In this document: in pieces, positions 7,496-15,191 of the stretch
Layout of the letters: each line of letters opens with the position of its first letter
How positions within the stretch are numbered: the stretch's first letter is position 1
NCBI GenBank assembly: GCA_021824055.1
Contig: JAKALV010000011.1
Coordinates: forward strand, 1 to 26,459
DNA: 26,459 nt
Reading direction: 5' to 3'
From: Acidobacteriota bacterium
Lineage (GTDB): Bacteria > Acidobacteriota > Vicinamibacteria > Vicinamibacterales > SCN-69-37
Notes under the pieces: model-generated
Told to the model about the DNA's origin: nothing
Database searches by the model: none
The model's input: only the letters and a program-made list of their open reading frames with translations
Translations under genes and position numbers: made by a program

Positions 7496-8381
7496 GCAGC
7501 AGCGCGATCGTGAGCGGACCGACGCCGCCGGGCACGGGCGTCATCGCCCCCGCCACGTCCCACACGCCGGGATGGATGTCACCGACGACCGTCGTGCCCT
7601 TCTTGTCGAAGCTCGCGAGTCGCGCCGAGCCCTCGCCAAAGAGGGATACGACCAGCTGACGATCGGAGGTCGGCGAGATCCCGACGTCGACCACCGTGGC
7701 GCCGGGCTTCACCATGTCGGCCGTCACGAATCCGGGACGGCCGATCGCCGACACGAGCAGGTCCGCGTCGCGCGTCACCGCCGGCAGATTCTTCGTGCGG
7801 GAGTGGCAGATTGTGACCGTGGAATCGCGCTGCAGCAGCATGAGCGCCATCGGCTTGCCAACGATCTCGCTGCGCCCGATGACCACCGAGCGAGTGCCCC
7901 CGATCGCGATCTTCGAGCGCTCGAGCAGCTCGATGACGCCGGTCGGCGTGCACGGCGCCAGCACCGCCCGGCCCTGTACCAGCAACCCGACATTCGTCGG
8001 ATGAAACCCGTCAACGTCCTTGCCCGGGTCGATGGCGTCGAACACGTCCTGTGTCGCCGCCTTGCCGAGCGCCGCGGGCAGCGGCGCCTGGACGAGGATG
8101 CCGTCGCAGCCAGCGTCCGCGTTCAACTGGTGCACCAGCCCCAGCACCTGCTCGCGCGTCGATGACGCGCTCATGCGGTGCACGGTGACATGGAGGCCCG
8201 TCTCGATGCACGCGCGCTCCTTGTTGCGCACGTACACCTGAGACCCCGGGTCATCGCCGACGAGCAGGATGTGCAGGGACGGCGCGCGGCCGTGGGCAGA
8301 CGCAAAAACGGCGACCCGGGGCGTCAATTCACCGCGGATCGCCGTTGCGCAAAGGTTACCGTCGAGACGAGTGGCAGTCAC
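7452..8381 (-). CDS. folD: Methylenetetrahydrofolate dehydrogenase / cyclohydrolase
   Basis: Bifunctional enzyme interconverting 5,10-methylene-, methenyl- and 10-formyl-tetrahydrofolate. Signatures: SQVYVRNKERAC with the catalytic Tyr and Lys, DGILVQAPLP, KDVDGFHPTNVG, PCTPTGVIELL, VIGRSEIVGKPMALMLL (NADP site), and PVPGGVGPLTIALLLKNT at the end. From the GTG at 8381 the length is 309 residues, near the family norm of about 285-300. The frame is open to 8447, but those residues are Gly/Arg-rich and overlap the hairpin after the permease gene, so GTG 8381 is preferred; no clear ribosome site decides it. The 3' end overlaps coaE tail to tail by 44 bases. Confidence 0.95.
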   Translation of the reverse strand: MTATRLDGNLCATAIRGELTPRVAVFASAHGRAPSLHILLVGDDPGSQVYVRNKERACIETGLHVTVHRMSASSTREQVLGLVHQLNADAGCDGILVQAPLPAALGKAATQDVFDAIDPGKDVDGFHPTNVGLLVQGRAVLAPCTPTGVIELLERSKIAIGGTRSVVIGRSEIVGKPMALMLLQRDSTVTICHSRTKNLPAVTRDADLLVSAIGRPGFVTADMVKPGATVVDVGISPTSDRQLVVSLFGEGSARLASFDKKGTTVVGDIHPGVWDVAGAMTPVPGGVGPLTIALLLKNTLVAAESRAGR

Positions 8382-8435
8382 GGACGGTAATTGTACTTCG
8401 CGGAAGCGCTCAAGCCCTCCGCCTGCGCGGACGTC

Positions 8436-8459
8436 GCCGCCGGGCATCAGCCCGGCGGC
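8436..8459 (-). terminator. Hairpin just after the permease gene
   Basis: Perfect 10-bp stem gccgccgggc (8436-8445) / gcccggcggc (8450-8459) with a four-base loop, starting five bases beyond the permease stop codon (8465-8467, minus strand). No T-run follows on the minus strand, so it is terminator-like but may act with Rho or only protect the mRNA 3' end. Confidence 0.55.
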
Positions 8460-8464
8460 CTCGA

Positions 8465-9946
8465 CTATCGCTCAGCCGACAGCTTGCTGTGACGGATGCC
8501 GTAGCTGAAATAGAACACCAGCCCGATCGCCAGCCACACGCCGAGCCGCAGCCAGTTGGTCCAGCCGAGCCCGTAGATCATGGCGCCGCAGACGGCAATG
8601 CCGAGCACCGCCACCACGGGCAGCATGGGGACGGTGAACCCGCGAGCCAGGTCCGGCCGCCGCACGCGCATGATCCACACGCCGGTGCACACCAGCATGA
8701 ACGCGAACAGCGTGCCGATGCTGGTCATCTCGCCGACGATGTCGCCCGGAATGAAGGCGGCAAAGAGCGCCGTGAACACGAAGAACAGCATGTTGGACTT
8801 GTACGGCGTCTTGAACCTGGGATGCGTGTCCGAGAACACCTTCGGCACGAGGCCGTCCCGGCTCATCGAGTAGAAGACGCGCGACTGTCCGAGCAGCATC
8901 ACAAGAATCACCGACGAGAACCCCGCCAGAATGGCGATCGTCACCGATTTGCCGAGCCACTCGTAGCCGATCATGTACTTCGAAATCGCGAAGGTGACCG
9001 ACGCTTCCCGTCCCGCCGTGCGGAAGTCGTCCACCGTGGCCACGCCGCTCAGCACGTAGGAGAACAGCACATACAGGATCGTGCAGATGACCAGCGACCC
9101 CAGAATACCGATCGGCATGTCGCGTTTCGGATTTTTCGCTTCCTGCGCCGCGGTGGATACGGCATCGAAGCCGATGAACGCAAAGAACACCACGCCGGCC
9201 GCGCCGAGGATGCCCATGATGCCGCCGTATTGATGCGTGATGCCTTCATGCGTGGTGTAGGTCGTCGCCGCCGGAATGAAAGGCGTGTGGTTGGCCGGGT
9301 TGATGAAGCCCCAGCCGATGGTGATCACGGCGATCACGATCGCGACCTTCGTGACGACGATCAGGCTGTTCACGAACGCCGACTCCTGCGTGCCGCGAAT
9401 CAGCAACAGCGACAGGACCAGGAGAATCCCGACCGCGGGAATGTTCATATACCCGTGCACCGTGGGATCGCTCGCCAGATGTTCCAGCGGTGAATGGCAC
9501 CAGACCCATGGGACGTTCAATCCGACGTACTCGAGGACCTTGTTGAAGTACTCGGCCCAGGCGATCGCCACGGTGGCGGCGCCGACGGCGTATTCCAGCA
9601 CGAGGTCCCAGCCGATGATCCACGCGACCAGCTCGCCCATGGTGGCGTAGGAGTACGTGTAGGCGCTGCCGGCGATCGGGATCATCGAGGCGAATTCGGC
9701 GTAACAGAGTCCGGCGAACGCGCACCCGAGCCCGGCGACGAGGAACGCGATCGTCACTGACGGGCCGGCCCGCTCAGCGATCGCCGCGGCGGTCCGCACG
9801 AACAGACCTGCGCCGATGATGGCCCCGATGCCCAGGGCAATCAGCGACATGGCCCCCAGGGTTCGCTTCAGGGTTCCTTCGCCAGTGCCCTCGCCGTCGG
9901 CCATGAGGCGTTCGATCGACTTGGTTCGAAACAATGAGCCAGCCAT
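8465..9946 (-). CDS. APC-superfamily amino acid permease (CAT / YfnA type)
   Basis: An inner-membrane amino acid transporter of 493 residues with about 12 or more hydrophobic helices. The first helix carries IALGIGAIIGAGLFVRTA, the unwound substrate-binding GIGxxIGxGIF signature of the APC superfamily. Other family marks are AGLCYAEFASMIPIAGSAYTYSY in helices 2-3, FFAFIGFDAVSTAAQEAKNPKRDMP near the middle, and GQSRVFYSMSRDGLVP later. This pattern is that of the cationic amino acid transporter (CAT) group, related to Bacillus YfnA and Geobacillus ApcT. The true substrate cannot be read from sequence. It starts at ATG 9946 after a purine-rich ribosome site (gggagag just upstream) and has its own candidate -10 box (10021-10026). 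Confidence 0.93.
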   Translation of the reverse strand: MAGSLFRTKSIERLMADGEGTGEGTLKRTLGAMSLIALGIGAIIGAGLFVRTAAAIAERAGPSVTIAFLVAGLGCAFAGLCYAEFASMIPIAGSAYTYSYATMGELVAWIIGWDLVLEYAVGAATVAIAWAEYFNKVLEYVGLNVPWVWCHSPLEHLASDPTVHGYMNIPAVGILLVLSLLLIRGTQESAFVNSLIVVTKVAIVIAVITIGWGFINPANHTPFIPAATTYTTHEGITHQYGGIMGILGAAGVVFFAFIGFDAVSTAAQEAKNPKRDMPIGILGSLVICTILYVLFSYVLSGVATVDDFRTAGREASVTFAISKYMIGYEWLGKSVTIAILAGFSSVILVMLLGQSRVFYSMSRDGLVPKVFSDTHPRFKTPYKSNMLFFVFTALFAAFIPGDIVGEMTSIGTLFAFMLVCTGVWIMRVRRPDLARGFTVPMLPVVAVLGIAVCGAMIYGLGWTNWLRLGVWLAIGLVFYFSYGIRHSKLSAER

Positions 9947-10020
9947 TCTCTCCCTCTCTCTTTCGTGTGAACGCTTACAAACCCGACGCAGCAGGCGCGT
10001 CTTGGGGCGAAAGCCTCGCG

Positions 10021-10053
10021 ATTATACGAGACAGCGCCCGGTTTTATTGACAA
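10021..10053 (-). promoter_or_regulatory. Candidate promoter for the permease gene
   Basis: On the minus strand a perfect TATAAT lies at 10026-10021, 74 bases before the permease ATG. The best -35 look-alike is TTGTCA at 10053-10048, but its 21-base spacing is too long, so either an extended or activator-dependent promoter is involved or only the -10 is real. It overlaps the 3' end of thiE. Confidence 0.4.
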
Positions 10054-10709
10054 ATCGCGTCGACATACTGCCGCGCTCGCCGGCCCACATCGCCCACCAA
10101 TAAGTCTGAAACGATGGCCACCGACGTGGCCCCCGCCTCGAGCACCTGCAGCGCCGTGCCCAGCGTGATCCCGCCAATGGCCACCAACGGGCGGGTCCCC
10201 GCCGCCCGGGCCGCCTCGCGCACCATGGCCACTCCGACGACCGGGTCCGCGGCCGCTTTGGTCGACGTCTCGAACACCGGGCCGATCGCCAGGTAGTCAG
10301 CCGGTTCGGCGAGACCGGCCCGGAGTTGATCGAGGGTATGGGTGGAGAGACCAATGAGAAAGTTGTCCCGCGGGGCTGAAGCCCCGCGGCTCCGAGTTCC
10401 GCGAGGACGAAAGACCGCAACGTGATGCGGCGCCAGATCGCCCTGGCCCACGTGCACGCCGTCGGCGCCGGCGAGCAGGGCGATGTCAGCGCGATCATTC
10501 AGGATGAACGTGGCGCCCGCATCGCGCGCGCGCCCGGCCAGATCCTCCGCCAGTGCCAGCAATGGCCCGCTCGCCATCGTCTTGGCGCGCAGCTGGATGA
10601 GGCGAATGCCGGCGTCGAGCCACGCGTCGAGCACGGCGCGCGGCTGGAGCCCGCGCGCGGTCAGCGCGTCGATATCGAGAATGGCGTAAAGCTTAGGCAG
10701 ACTCGGCAA
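10044..10709 (-). CDS. thiE: Thiamine-phosphate synthase
   Basis: Joins the hydroxymethylpyrimidine and thiazole halves into thiamine phosphate. TIM-barrel signatures: LYAILD at the first strand, GIRLIQLRAKT, FILNDRADIALLAGADGVHV, GQGDLAP, LIGLSTHT, YLAIGPVFETSTKA and PLVAIGGIT. From TTG 10709 the product is 221 residues; in-frame ATG 10733 and TTG 10745 would add residues rich in Arg that read from the end of accC and look non-coding, so the start is uncertain. Between GQGDLAP and IGLS the protein has an extra Arg/Ser/Pro-rich loop encoded by a palindromic repeat (10368-10389). It follows accC with a short overlap and ends the long minus-strand run. TenI is a related fold, but the DRAD and GQxDL motifs favour ThiE. 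Confidence 0.9.
   Translation of the reverse strand: MPSLPKLYAILDIDALTARGLQPRAVLDAWLDAGIRLIQLRAKTMASGPLLALAEDLAGRARDAGATFILNDRADIALLAGADGVHVGQGDLAPHHVAVFRPRGTRSRGASAPRDNFLIGLSTHTLDQLRAGLAEPADYLAIGPVFETSTKAAADPVVGVAMVREAARAAGTRPLVAIGGITLGTALQVLEAGATSVAIVSDLLVGDVGRRARQYVDAICQ
10368..10389. repeat. 22-base palindrome inside thiE
   Basis: Ten-base arms ccgcggggct and agccccgcgg surround a two-base loop (ga). It sits in frame in thiE and supplies part of an extra Arg/Ser-rich loop. I recall gcggggct...agccccgc palindromes as a recurrent interspersed repeat in high-GC genomes, so this is probably a copy of a dispersed element. Confidence 0.85.
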
Positions 10710-12072
10710 GTTTCTTTGCCGCCGCAGCCGCATCCGGCTGCGCAAAACGTTCCATGAACGCCGTGCTCAGCTTGCCGGCCACGAAATCGGGCTCGGCCAG
10801 AATCCTGAGTTGCAGCGGAATGGTCGTCTTGATGCCGTCGACCACGGTCATTTCCAGCGTGCGGCGCATGCGGGCGATGGCTTCGTTGCGGTCGCGGCCC
10901 CACGTGATGATCTTGGCCACCAGCGAATCGTAGTACGGCGACACCGTGCATTCGGAATGCGCGTAGGTGTCCACGCGAACGCCCGGGCCGCCCGGGGTGC
11001 TGAACGCATGAATGACGCCGGGACTCGGCACAAATGTATCGGGATCCTCGGCGTTGATGCGGCATTCGATGGCGTGGCCGCGAAACTCGATGTCGCTCTG
11101 GCGGACCGACAGGCGCTCGCCGGCGGCCACCCGGATCTGTTCCTTCACGATGTCAATGCCGGTGATGCACTCGGTGACCGGGTGCTCCACCTGCAGACGC
11201 GTGTTCACTTCGAGGAAGTAGAAATGGCCCGTCTGGTCCATGATGAACTCGAACGTGCCGGCGTTCGAATACTGCACGGCTTTGGCCGCATCCACCACCG
11301 TGGCGCCCAGCCGGCGGCGCTGCTTCTCGGTGATCGCGACCGAGGGCGCCTCTTCCAGCAGCTTCTGGTGACGCCGCTGGATCGAACACTCGCGCTCCCC
11401 GAGGTGCACGACGTTGCCGTGATGGTCGCCCATCACCTGAATCTCGATATGGCGCGGCGCGACCACGTACTTCTCAAGATACACGTCGCCGTTGCCAAAC
11501 GCGGCTTCCGCTTCGCGCGTCGCCATCTTCACGTTCTTCGCCAGATCGTCCAGCGAATGGACGATGCGCATGCCGCGGCCGCCGCCGCCGGCCACCGCCT
11601 TGATGATGACCGGCAGACCGATTTCCTTGGCCACCTTGATGGCCTGTTCTTCGCTCTGCAGCGGACCGTCGCTGCCCGGCAGCACCGGGACACCGGCTTT
11701 CTTCATCGCGCGCCGGGCGCGGGCCTTGTCCCCGAGCAGCCGGATGGCGTTGGGGTCCGGACCGATGAACTTGATGTGGCACGCCTCGCACACTTCCGCG
11801 AGGTACGCGCTTTCCGACAAGAACCCGTAGCCGGGGTGGATGGCGTCGGCGCCCGTGATTTCCGCGGCGCTGATGATGGCCGGCACGCTGAGGTAGCTGT
11901 CGGCGCTGCGCGCCGGCCCGATGCACACGTCCTGGTCGGCGAACCGCACGTGCAGCGAATGCTCGTCAGCCTCCGAATACACCGCGACGGTCTTGATGCC
12001 CATCTCACGGCAGGCGCTGATGACCCGGAGCGCAATTTCGCCGCGGTTCGCGATCAGAATCTTCTTGAACAT
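10693..12072 (-). CDS. accC: Acetyl-CoA carboxylase, biotin carboxylase subunit
   Basis: ATP-dependent carboxylation of the biotin on AccB, the first half-reaction of fatty acid synthesis. The 459-residue protein starts FKKILIANRGEIALRVISACRE, shows VHPGYGFLSE-type sequence (IHPGYGFLSE), the ATP-grasp Gly-rich loop KAVAGGGGRGMRIV, the ERECSIQRRHQKLLEEAPS motif and FLEVNTRLQVEHPVTE with catalytic residues, then GHAIECRINAEDP. Length and order match E. coli AccC. ATG 12072 follows a GAGG ribosome site. It lies 34 bases after accB. The carboxyltransferase subunits are not in the window. Confidence 0.97.
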   Translation of the reverse strand: MFKKILIANRGEIALRVISACREMGIKTVAVYSEADEHSLHVRFADQDVCIGPARSADSYLSVPAIISAAEITGADAIHPGYGFLSESAYLAEVCEACHIKFIGPDPNAIRLLGDKARARRAMKKAGVPVLPGSDGPLQSEEQAIKVAKEIGLPVIIKAVAGGGGRGMRIVHSLDDLAKNVKMATREAEAAFGNGDVYLEKYVVAPRHIEIQVMGDHHGNVVHLGERECSIQRRHQKLLEEAPSVAITEKQRRRLGATVVDAAKAVQYSNAGTFEFIMDQTGHFYFLEVNTRLQVEHPVTECITGIDIVKEQIRVAAGERLSVRQSDIEFRGHAIECRINAEDPDTFVPSPGVIHAFSTPGGPGVRVDTYAHSECTVSPYYDSLVAKIITWGRDRNEAIARMRRTLEMTVVDGIKTTIPLQLRILAEPDFVAGKLSTAFMERFAQPDAAAAAKKLAESA

Positions 12073-12106
12073 ATGCCTCGCTCGCTCGACGGAACGGCGT
12101 TCCGCC

Positions 12107-12571
12107 CTACGTTAGCCTGATGGCAAAGAGACGTTCGCCGAACTGCACGGCCTGGCCGTTCTGCACATACACGGCCGACACTTCGCCGTCGCAGTCGGAC
12201 TTGATCTCGTTCATGAGCTTCATCGCTTCGATGATGCAGAGCACCTGGTCCTTCCGGACCACGTCGCCGACGTTGGCGAACGGCCGGGCGCCCGGCTCGG
12301 CGGCGGCGTAGAAGGTGCCGACGAGCGGCGCCTTGATCACGGCCAGATCCACGCCCTCGGGTTCGATCGGCGTGGGCGGCGGCGCGGCGGCGGCCGGCGC
12401 GGCCACGGGCCCGGCGGCGGGTTGAGCGGCCGGGGCCGGAAGGGCCGCGTACACCACCTCATGCCCGGCCTTCTTGACGCGCAGCTTGAGGCCGTCCTGC
12501 TCGTATTCGAACTCCGCGAGATCGTGCTCACGGACCAGGTTGAGGATGTCTTTGATGTCGTCCAGATTCAT
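12107..12571 (-). CDS. accB: Biotin carboxyl carrier protein of acetyl-CoA carboxylase
   Basis: Carries biotin between AccC and the carboxyltransferase. The 154-residue protein has a helical N-terminus (LDDIKDILNLVREHDL), an Ala/Pro-rich hinge (about 44-68) and a C-terminal biotinyl domain with the modified lysine in IIEAMKLMNEI (Lys118). The thumb-containing segment APLVGTFYAAAEPGARPF is typical for bacterial AccB. ATG 12571 lies five bases after the stop of the peptidase gene, and accC follows, giving the usual accB-accC pair. In many bacteria efp sits between the peptidase and accB; it is absent here. Confidence 0.96.
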   Translation of the reverse strand: MNLDDIKDILNLVREHDLAEFEYEQDGLKLRVKKAGHEVVYAALPAPAAQPAAGPVAAPAAAAPPPTPIEPEGVDLAVIKAPLVGTFYAAAEPGARPFANVGDVVRKDQVLCIIEAMKLMNEIKSDCDGEVSAVYVQNGQAVQFGERLFAIRLT

Positions 12572-12576
12572 AGGGG

Positions 12577-13692
12577 TCAGACAATCAGGAGGTCTTTGGG
12601 TGCCGTGGTCAATACCTCGCGCCCCTCTACCGTCACAAGCACATCGTCCTCCAGCCTGACGCCACCGAGACCCACGACGTACGCCCCCGGTTCAATCGTC
12701 ACGACCATGCCAGGTTCCAGCCGAACCGCCTCGGACGGGTCTCCGGGACCCACCCTCGGCGCCTCGTGCACATCCAAGCCCAACCCATGGCCCGTGCCAT
12801 GGACGAATGCGCTTCCAAGTTGTTGCTGCTCAAGAACTTGCCGTGCGGCCTGATCCACACCGGTGGTGAGACTTCCCGGTTGAACCGCCGCGATCGCCGC
12901 GTCCTGCGCCTGGCGGACCGCCCTATATAAGGATTGGCCATCCGCCCCCACCCGGCCGGCACCAGCCATCCGGGTTAAGTCCACGCAGTATCCTTCTAAC
13001 ACCCCGCCAAAGTCCAGCAACACGAGGTCGCCATTCCGAATGGTCTTATCTGTAGGTCTCGCATGGGGATAGGCGCTGTTCGAGCCCGTGGCCACGATGG
13101 TGTCGAAGGCCGGCTTCTCGAACCCGGCGCGGCGCATCGCCGCGTCGATGTCCCCCGCCACTTCACGCTCGGATCTTCCGATGGCGACCCACTGTCCGAG
13201 GGCTTCCGCGACACCGCTCAGCAACCGGCCGCCTCGCCGCAACAGGGCCAGCTCGCCGTCGTCCTTGATGATGCGGCCCGACTCGACCCAGTCATAGACC
13301 GGTGTGAACGTCACGCCGGGCAGTCCGTGCACCCAGCGGCCATATTGGGCCACGGTCGTGTGATCGCCCTCAAACGCCAGCCGGCGCCCGCCCCCGCCGG
13401 CGATGGTCTCGATCAGCGTCGGGTCATATTTCCTGACGCGAATCACGTCCATCGGTGCGATCGCACCCGATCGCTGACCCTCGCGGACGACCTCGTCGTA
13501 GCGGCCATCGATCAGCAGGCGGCTGTCGGCGGCGGTCACCACCAGGATGCCCGCCGATCCCGTAAAGCCGGTCAGATACCGGATGTTGTTGAGTTCAGTG
13601 ACGACGAACGTGTCGGCGCCGGCCTCCGCGAGGCGGGCGCGGACGCGCGCGAGGCGCGCAGTGAAGGGAAAGGGGGCGGTCGATGTCGGCAT
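12577..13692 (-). CDS. pepP: M24-family Xaa-Pro aminopeptidase / dipeptidase
   Basis: Cytoplasmic metallopeptidase cleaving bonds next to proline. An N-terminal creatinase-like domain (about 1-130) with ELNNIRYLTGFTGSAG and LLIDGRY precedes the pita-bread catalytic domain. All five metal ligands are visible: Asp in LVLLDFGG, Asp in GYCVDLTR, His in HGTGHGLGLDVHE, Glu in TIEPGAYV and Glu in GVRLEDDVLVT. ATG 13692 gives 371 residues, normal for the family; an open frame to 13746 adds 18 residues that overlap the preceding gene and are not expected. It starts 10 bases after the TPR gene and precedes accB. PepQ/YpdF-type naming is equally possible; the exact specificity is not readable. Confidence 0.9.
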   Translation of the reverse strand: MPTSTAPFPFTARLARVRARLAEAGADTFVVTELNNIRYLTGFTGSAGILVVTAADSRLLIDGRYDEVVREGQRSGAIAPMDVIRVRKYDPTLIETIAGGGGRRLAFEGDHTTVAQYGRWVHGLPGVTFTPVYDWVESGRIIKDDGELALLRRGGRLLSGVAEALGQWVAIGRSEREVAGDIDAAMRRAGFEKPAFDTIVATGSNSAYPHARPTDKTIRNGDLVLLDFGGVLEGYCVDLTRMAGAGRVGADGQSLYRAVRQAQDAAIAAVQPGSLTTGVDQAARQVLEQQQLGSAFVHGTGHGLGLDVHEAPRVGPGDPSEAVRLEPGMVVTIEPGAYVVGLGGVRLEDDVLVTVEGREVLTTAPKDLLIV

Positions 13693-13702
13693 GCAGCCAG
13701 CG

Positions 13703-14440
13703 TCAGCTGGCTGCGTATTCTGACAGCAACTCCGATCGTCGTGCACGGATGCGGATCAACCAGACATCGAGCTCGGCAATGGCTCCTGAGGCGACATCCG
13801 GCGCCGGCACCGCCTCGGGGCTGGACACCGACATTGACTGCGGCTCCATGTAGGGATCCAATTCCGAGTCCGAATCCATGACGGGATCAAGTTCCGGATC
13901 CAGGCAGGGATCGAGCCCGATCACATCTTCGATTGCGAACTGCAGCTCCTCAAGCTTTGCCGGTGCTGCAAGACTGACGGCCGGCGCCGTCGCGAACGGC
14001 TCATCGGCGGTGACCAACGGGTCCAGCGCAACCGGCGGATCCAGCGCGGTCTCCGGGTCGAGCGGGACCTGCGGGTCCGGTCCTGCCTGCGCGTCCAGCG
14101 CAACCCGCGCGTCCTCGGCGTCCATCACTTCCCGGGCGACCTGCGCGTCCTGGGCATCCTGCGCGTCCTGCCCTTCAACCCCGCGCGCGTGCAACTCCGC
14201 CAAGCCTCGAATGGCCGCAAGATTGTCGGGGGCGCGCCTCAACACGGCCTGCAGTTCCTTGTGCGCTTCGAGGTCCTGCCCGAGATCCATCAGCGCGCAC
14301 CCGAGCGTGACGCGCGCGGACAGATGCTCGGGATAGAGGGCGAGCCCCTCGCGGCAGACGTCCACCGCCCGGTCCGCCTGACCGGCTCGCCGAAATCGCT
14401 CCGCAATCACGCTGAAGGCTCCTTGCGACACGTTGGTCAT
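13703..14440 (-). CDS. TPR protein with Asp-rich repetitive linker, unknown function
   Basis: A 245-residue protein with no signal peptide. Residues about 8-85 form two to three TPR-like units (FSVIAERFRRAGQADRAVDV, ALYPEHLSARVTLGCALMDLG, RRAPDNLAAIRGLAELHARG). The middle (about 90-215) is acidic and repetitive, with DAQ triplets and LDP-containing units, hence intrinsically disordered. The last 25 or so residues (AELDVWLIRIRARRSELL) look like an amphipathic helix and may be the conserved docking piece. It lies 16 bases after the second pilus-linked lipoprotein gene and 10 bases before pepP, so it is co-transcribed with pilMNOPQ if the run is one operon. A scaffold or adaptor role is possible but unproven. 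Confidence 0.75.
   Translation of the reverse strand: MTNVSQGAFSVIAERFRRAGQADRAVDVCREGLALYPEHLSARVTLGCALMDLGQDLEAHKELQAVLRRAPDNLAAIRGLAELHARGVEGQDAQDAQDAQVAREVMDAEDARVALDAQAGPDPQVPLDPETALDPPVALDPLVTADEPFATAPAVSLAAPAKLEELQFAIEDVIGLDPCLDPELDPVMDSDSELDPYMEPQSMSVSSPEAVPAPDVASGAIAELDVWLIRIRARRSELLSEYAAS
14141..14170. repeat. Nine-base coding tandem repeats in the TPR gene
   Basis: The plus strand reads ctgcgcgtc / ctgggcatc / ctgcgcgtc / ctg, encoding DAQ-type triplets on the minus strand. Looser copies (gcgtcc-containing) continue down to about 14090, and a second set encodes LDP units at about 14020-14075. Such arrays can change length by slippage in steps of nine without breaking the frame. 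Confidence 0.6.
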
Positions 14441-14456
14441 CCGTCCTTCTCCAAAT

Positions 14457-15191
14457 TCACGGATAGATCGTCAGGGCCAGGGTCACGGTCCCGGTCCGCT
14501 CGAGGTTGTCGGTCACGGTCAACGTGACCAGGTAGGTCTTGTCCACGACGTAGTCGTGTGTGGTGTCGGAGGTCGTTGTGGTCTTGGTCTCGCCGTCGCC
14601 GAAATCCCATTTCCAACTGACGATCTGGCGGCCAGGCGGCAGTTCAACGACACCGAGGAATTTGACGACATCGAAGACCCGCGGCTTCTGCGGAAGGTAT
14701 GCGAACGTCGGCACCAGAATGCCCGACGGCTGGATCACGCCGGGTGACACGAGTCGCACGCTCACGGCGCTCCCCGTGGCATTCGCGTAGTCGGAGCCGA
14801 GGGCGGTGGCCACCACCTGCACGGTGGCCTCGTTGGTGATACCAAAGCCGGCGACCGGCGGCGCCGTGTAGGTCACGCTTGCGGTACCGTTGGCGCCGGT
14901 GAAGACGTTGTGCGCCGACAGCGTGCCGAGATCGCTGAGGACGCCACCGACCTTCAGGTCCATCCGGAGGCCAAGGTTCGGTATCGGCTGCGCATTAGCG
15001 TCGCGCGCCATCACAGTGATGACGGAGGGCGTGCTGTCCCCTCGCGCCAGCAAAGCCGGCGACGCCGTGACGACGAGCGACAGGCTCATCACCGACGGCC
15101 CACTCAGCGATGGAACGCTCGGCTTGCCCAACGTGCAACCGGCGACGCCGAGAGCCGTGCTCGCGGCAATTGCCCATTGTCGAAATGTCAT
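14457..15191 (-). CDS. Lipoprotein with Ig-like and PKD domains, pilus-operon associated
   Basis: A 244-residue predicted lipoprotein. The signal peptide ends in lipobox VAGC with Cys19. Residues about 38-150 fit a bacterial Ig-like (Big_1/invasin-type) domain: VVTASPALLARGDSTPSVIT, GLRMDLKVGGVLSDLGTL, and GTASVTYTAPP. A PKD domain follows (about 165-244), with WDFGDG, the DYVVDKTYLVTLTVTD run, and the terminal strand. Such domains are extracytoplasmic and mediate contacts; no catalytic residues are apparent. It starts with ATG overlapping the stop of the preceding lipoprotein gene (ATGA), which is itself coupled to pilQ, so it is very likely made with the pilus machinery. Its role could be pilus stabilisation, surface adhesion, or a secretin partner; this is inference. 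Confidence 0.85.
   Translation of the reverse strand: MTFRQWAIAASTALGVAGCTLGKPSVPSLSGPSVMSLSLVVTASPALLARGDSTPSVITVMARDANAQPIPNLGLRMDLKVGGVLSDLGTLSAHNVFTGANGTASVTYTAPPVAGFGITNEATVQVVATALGSDYANATGSAVSVRLVSPGVIQPSGILVPTFAYLPQKPRVFDVVKFLGVVELPPGRQIVSWKWDFGDGETKTTTTSDTTHDYVVDKTYLVTLTVTDNLERTGTVTLALTIYP

Noticed and set aside
8345..9493. 382-codon open frame on the plus strand
   Set aside because: Antisense of the permease, highly charged (His/Arg/Asp), no domain.
10810..12120. 436-codon open frame on the plus strand
   Set aside because: Antisense of accC, which is certain.
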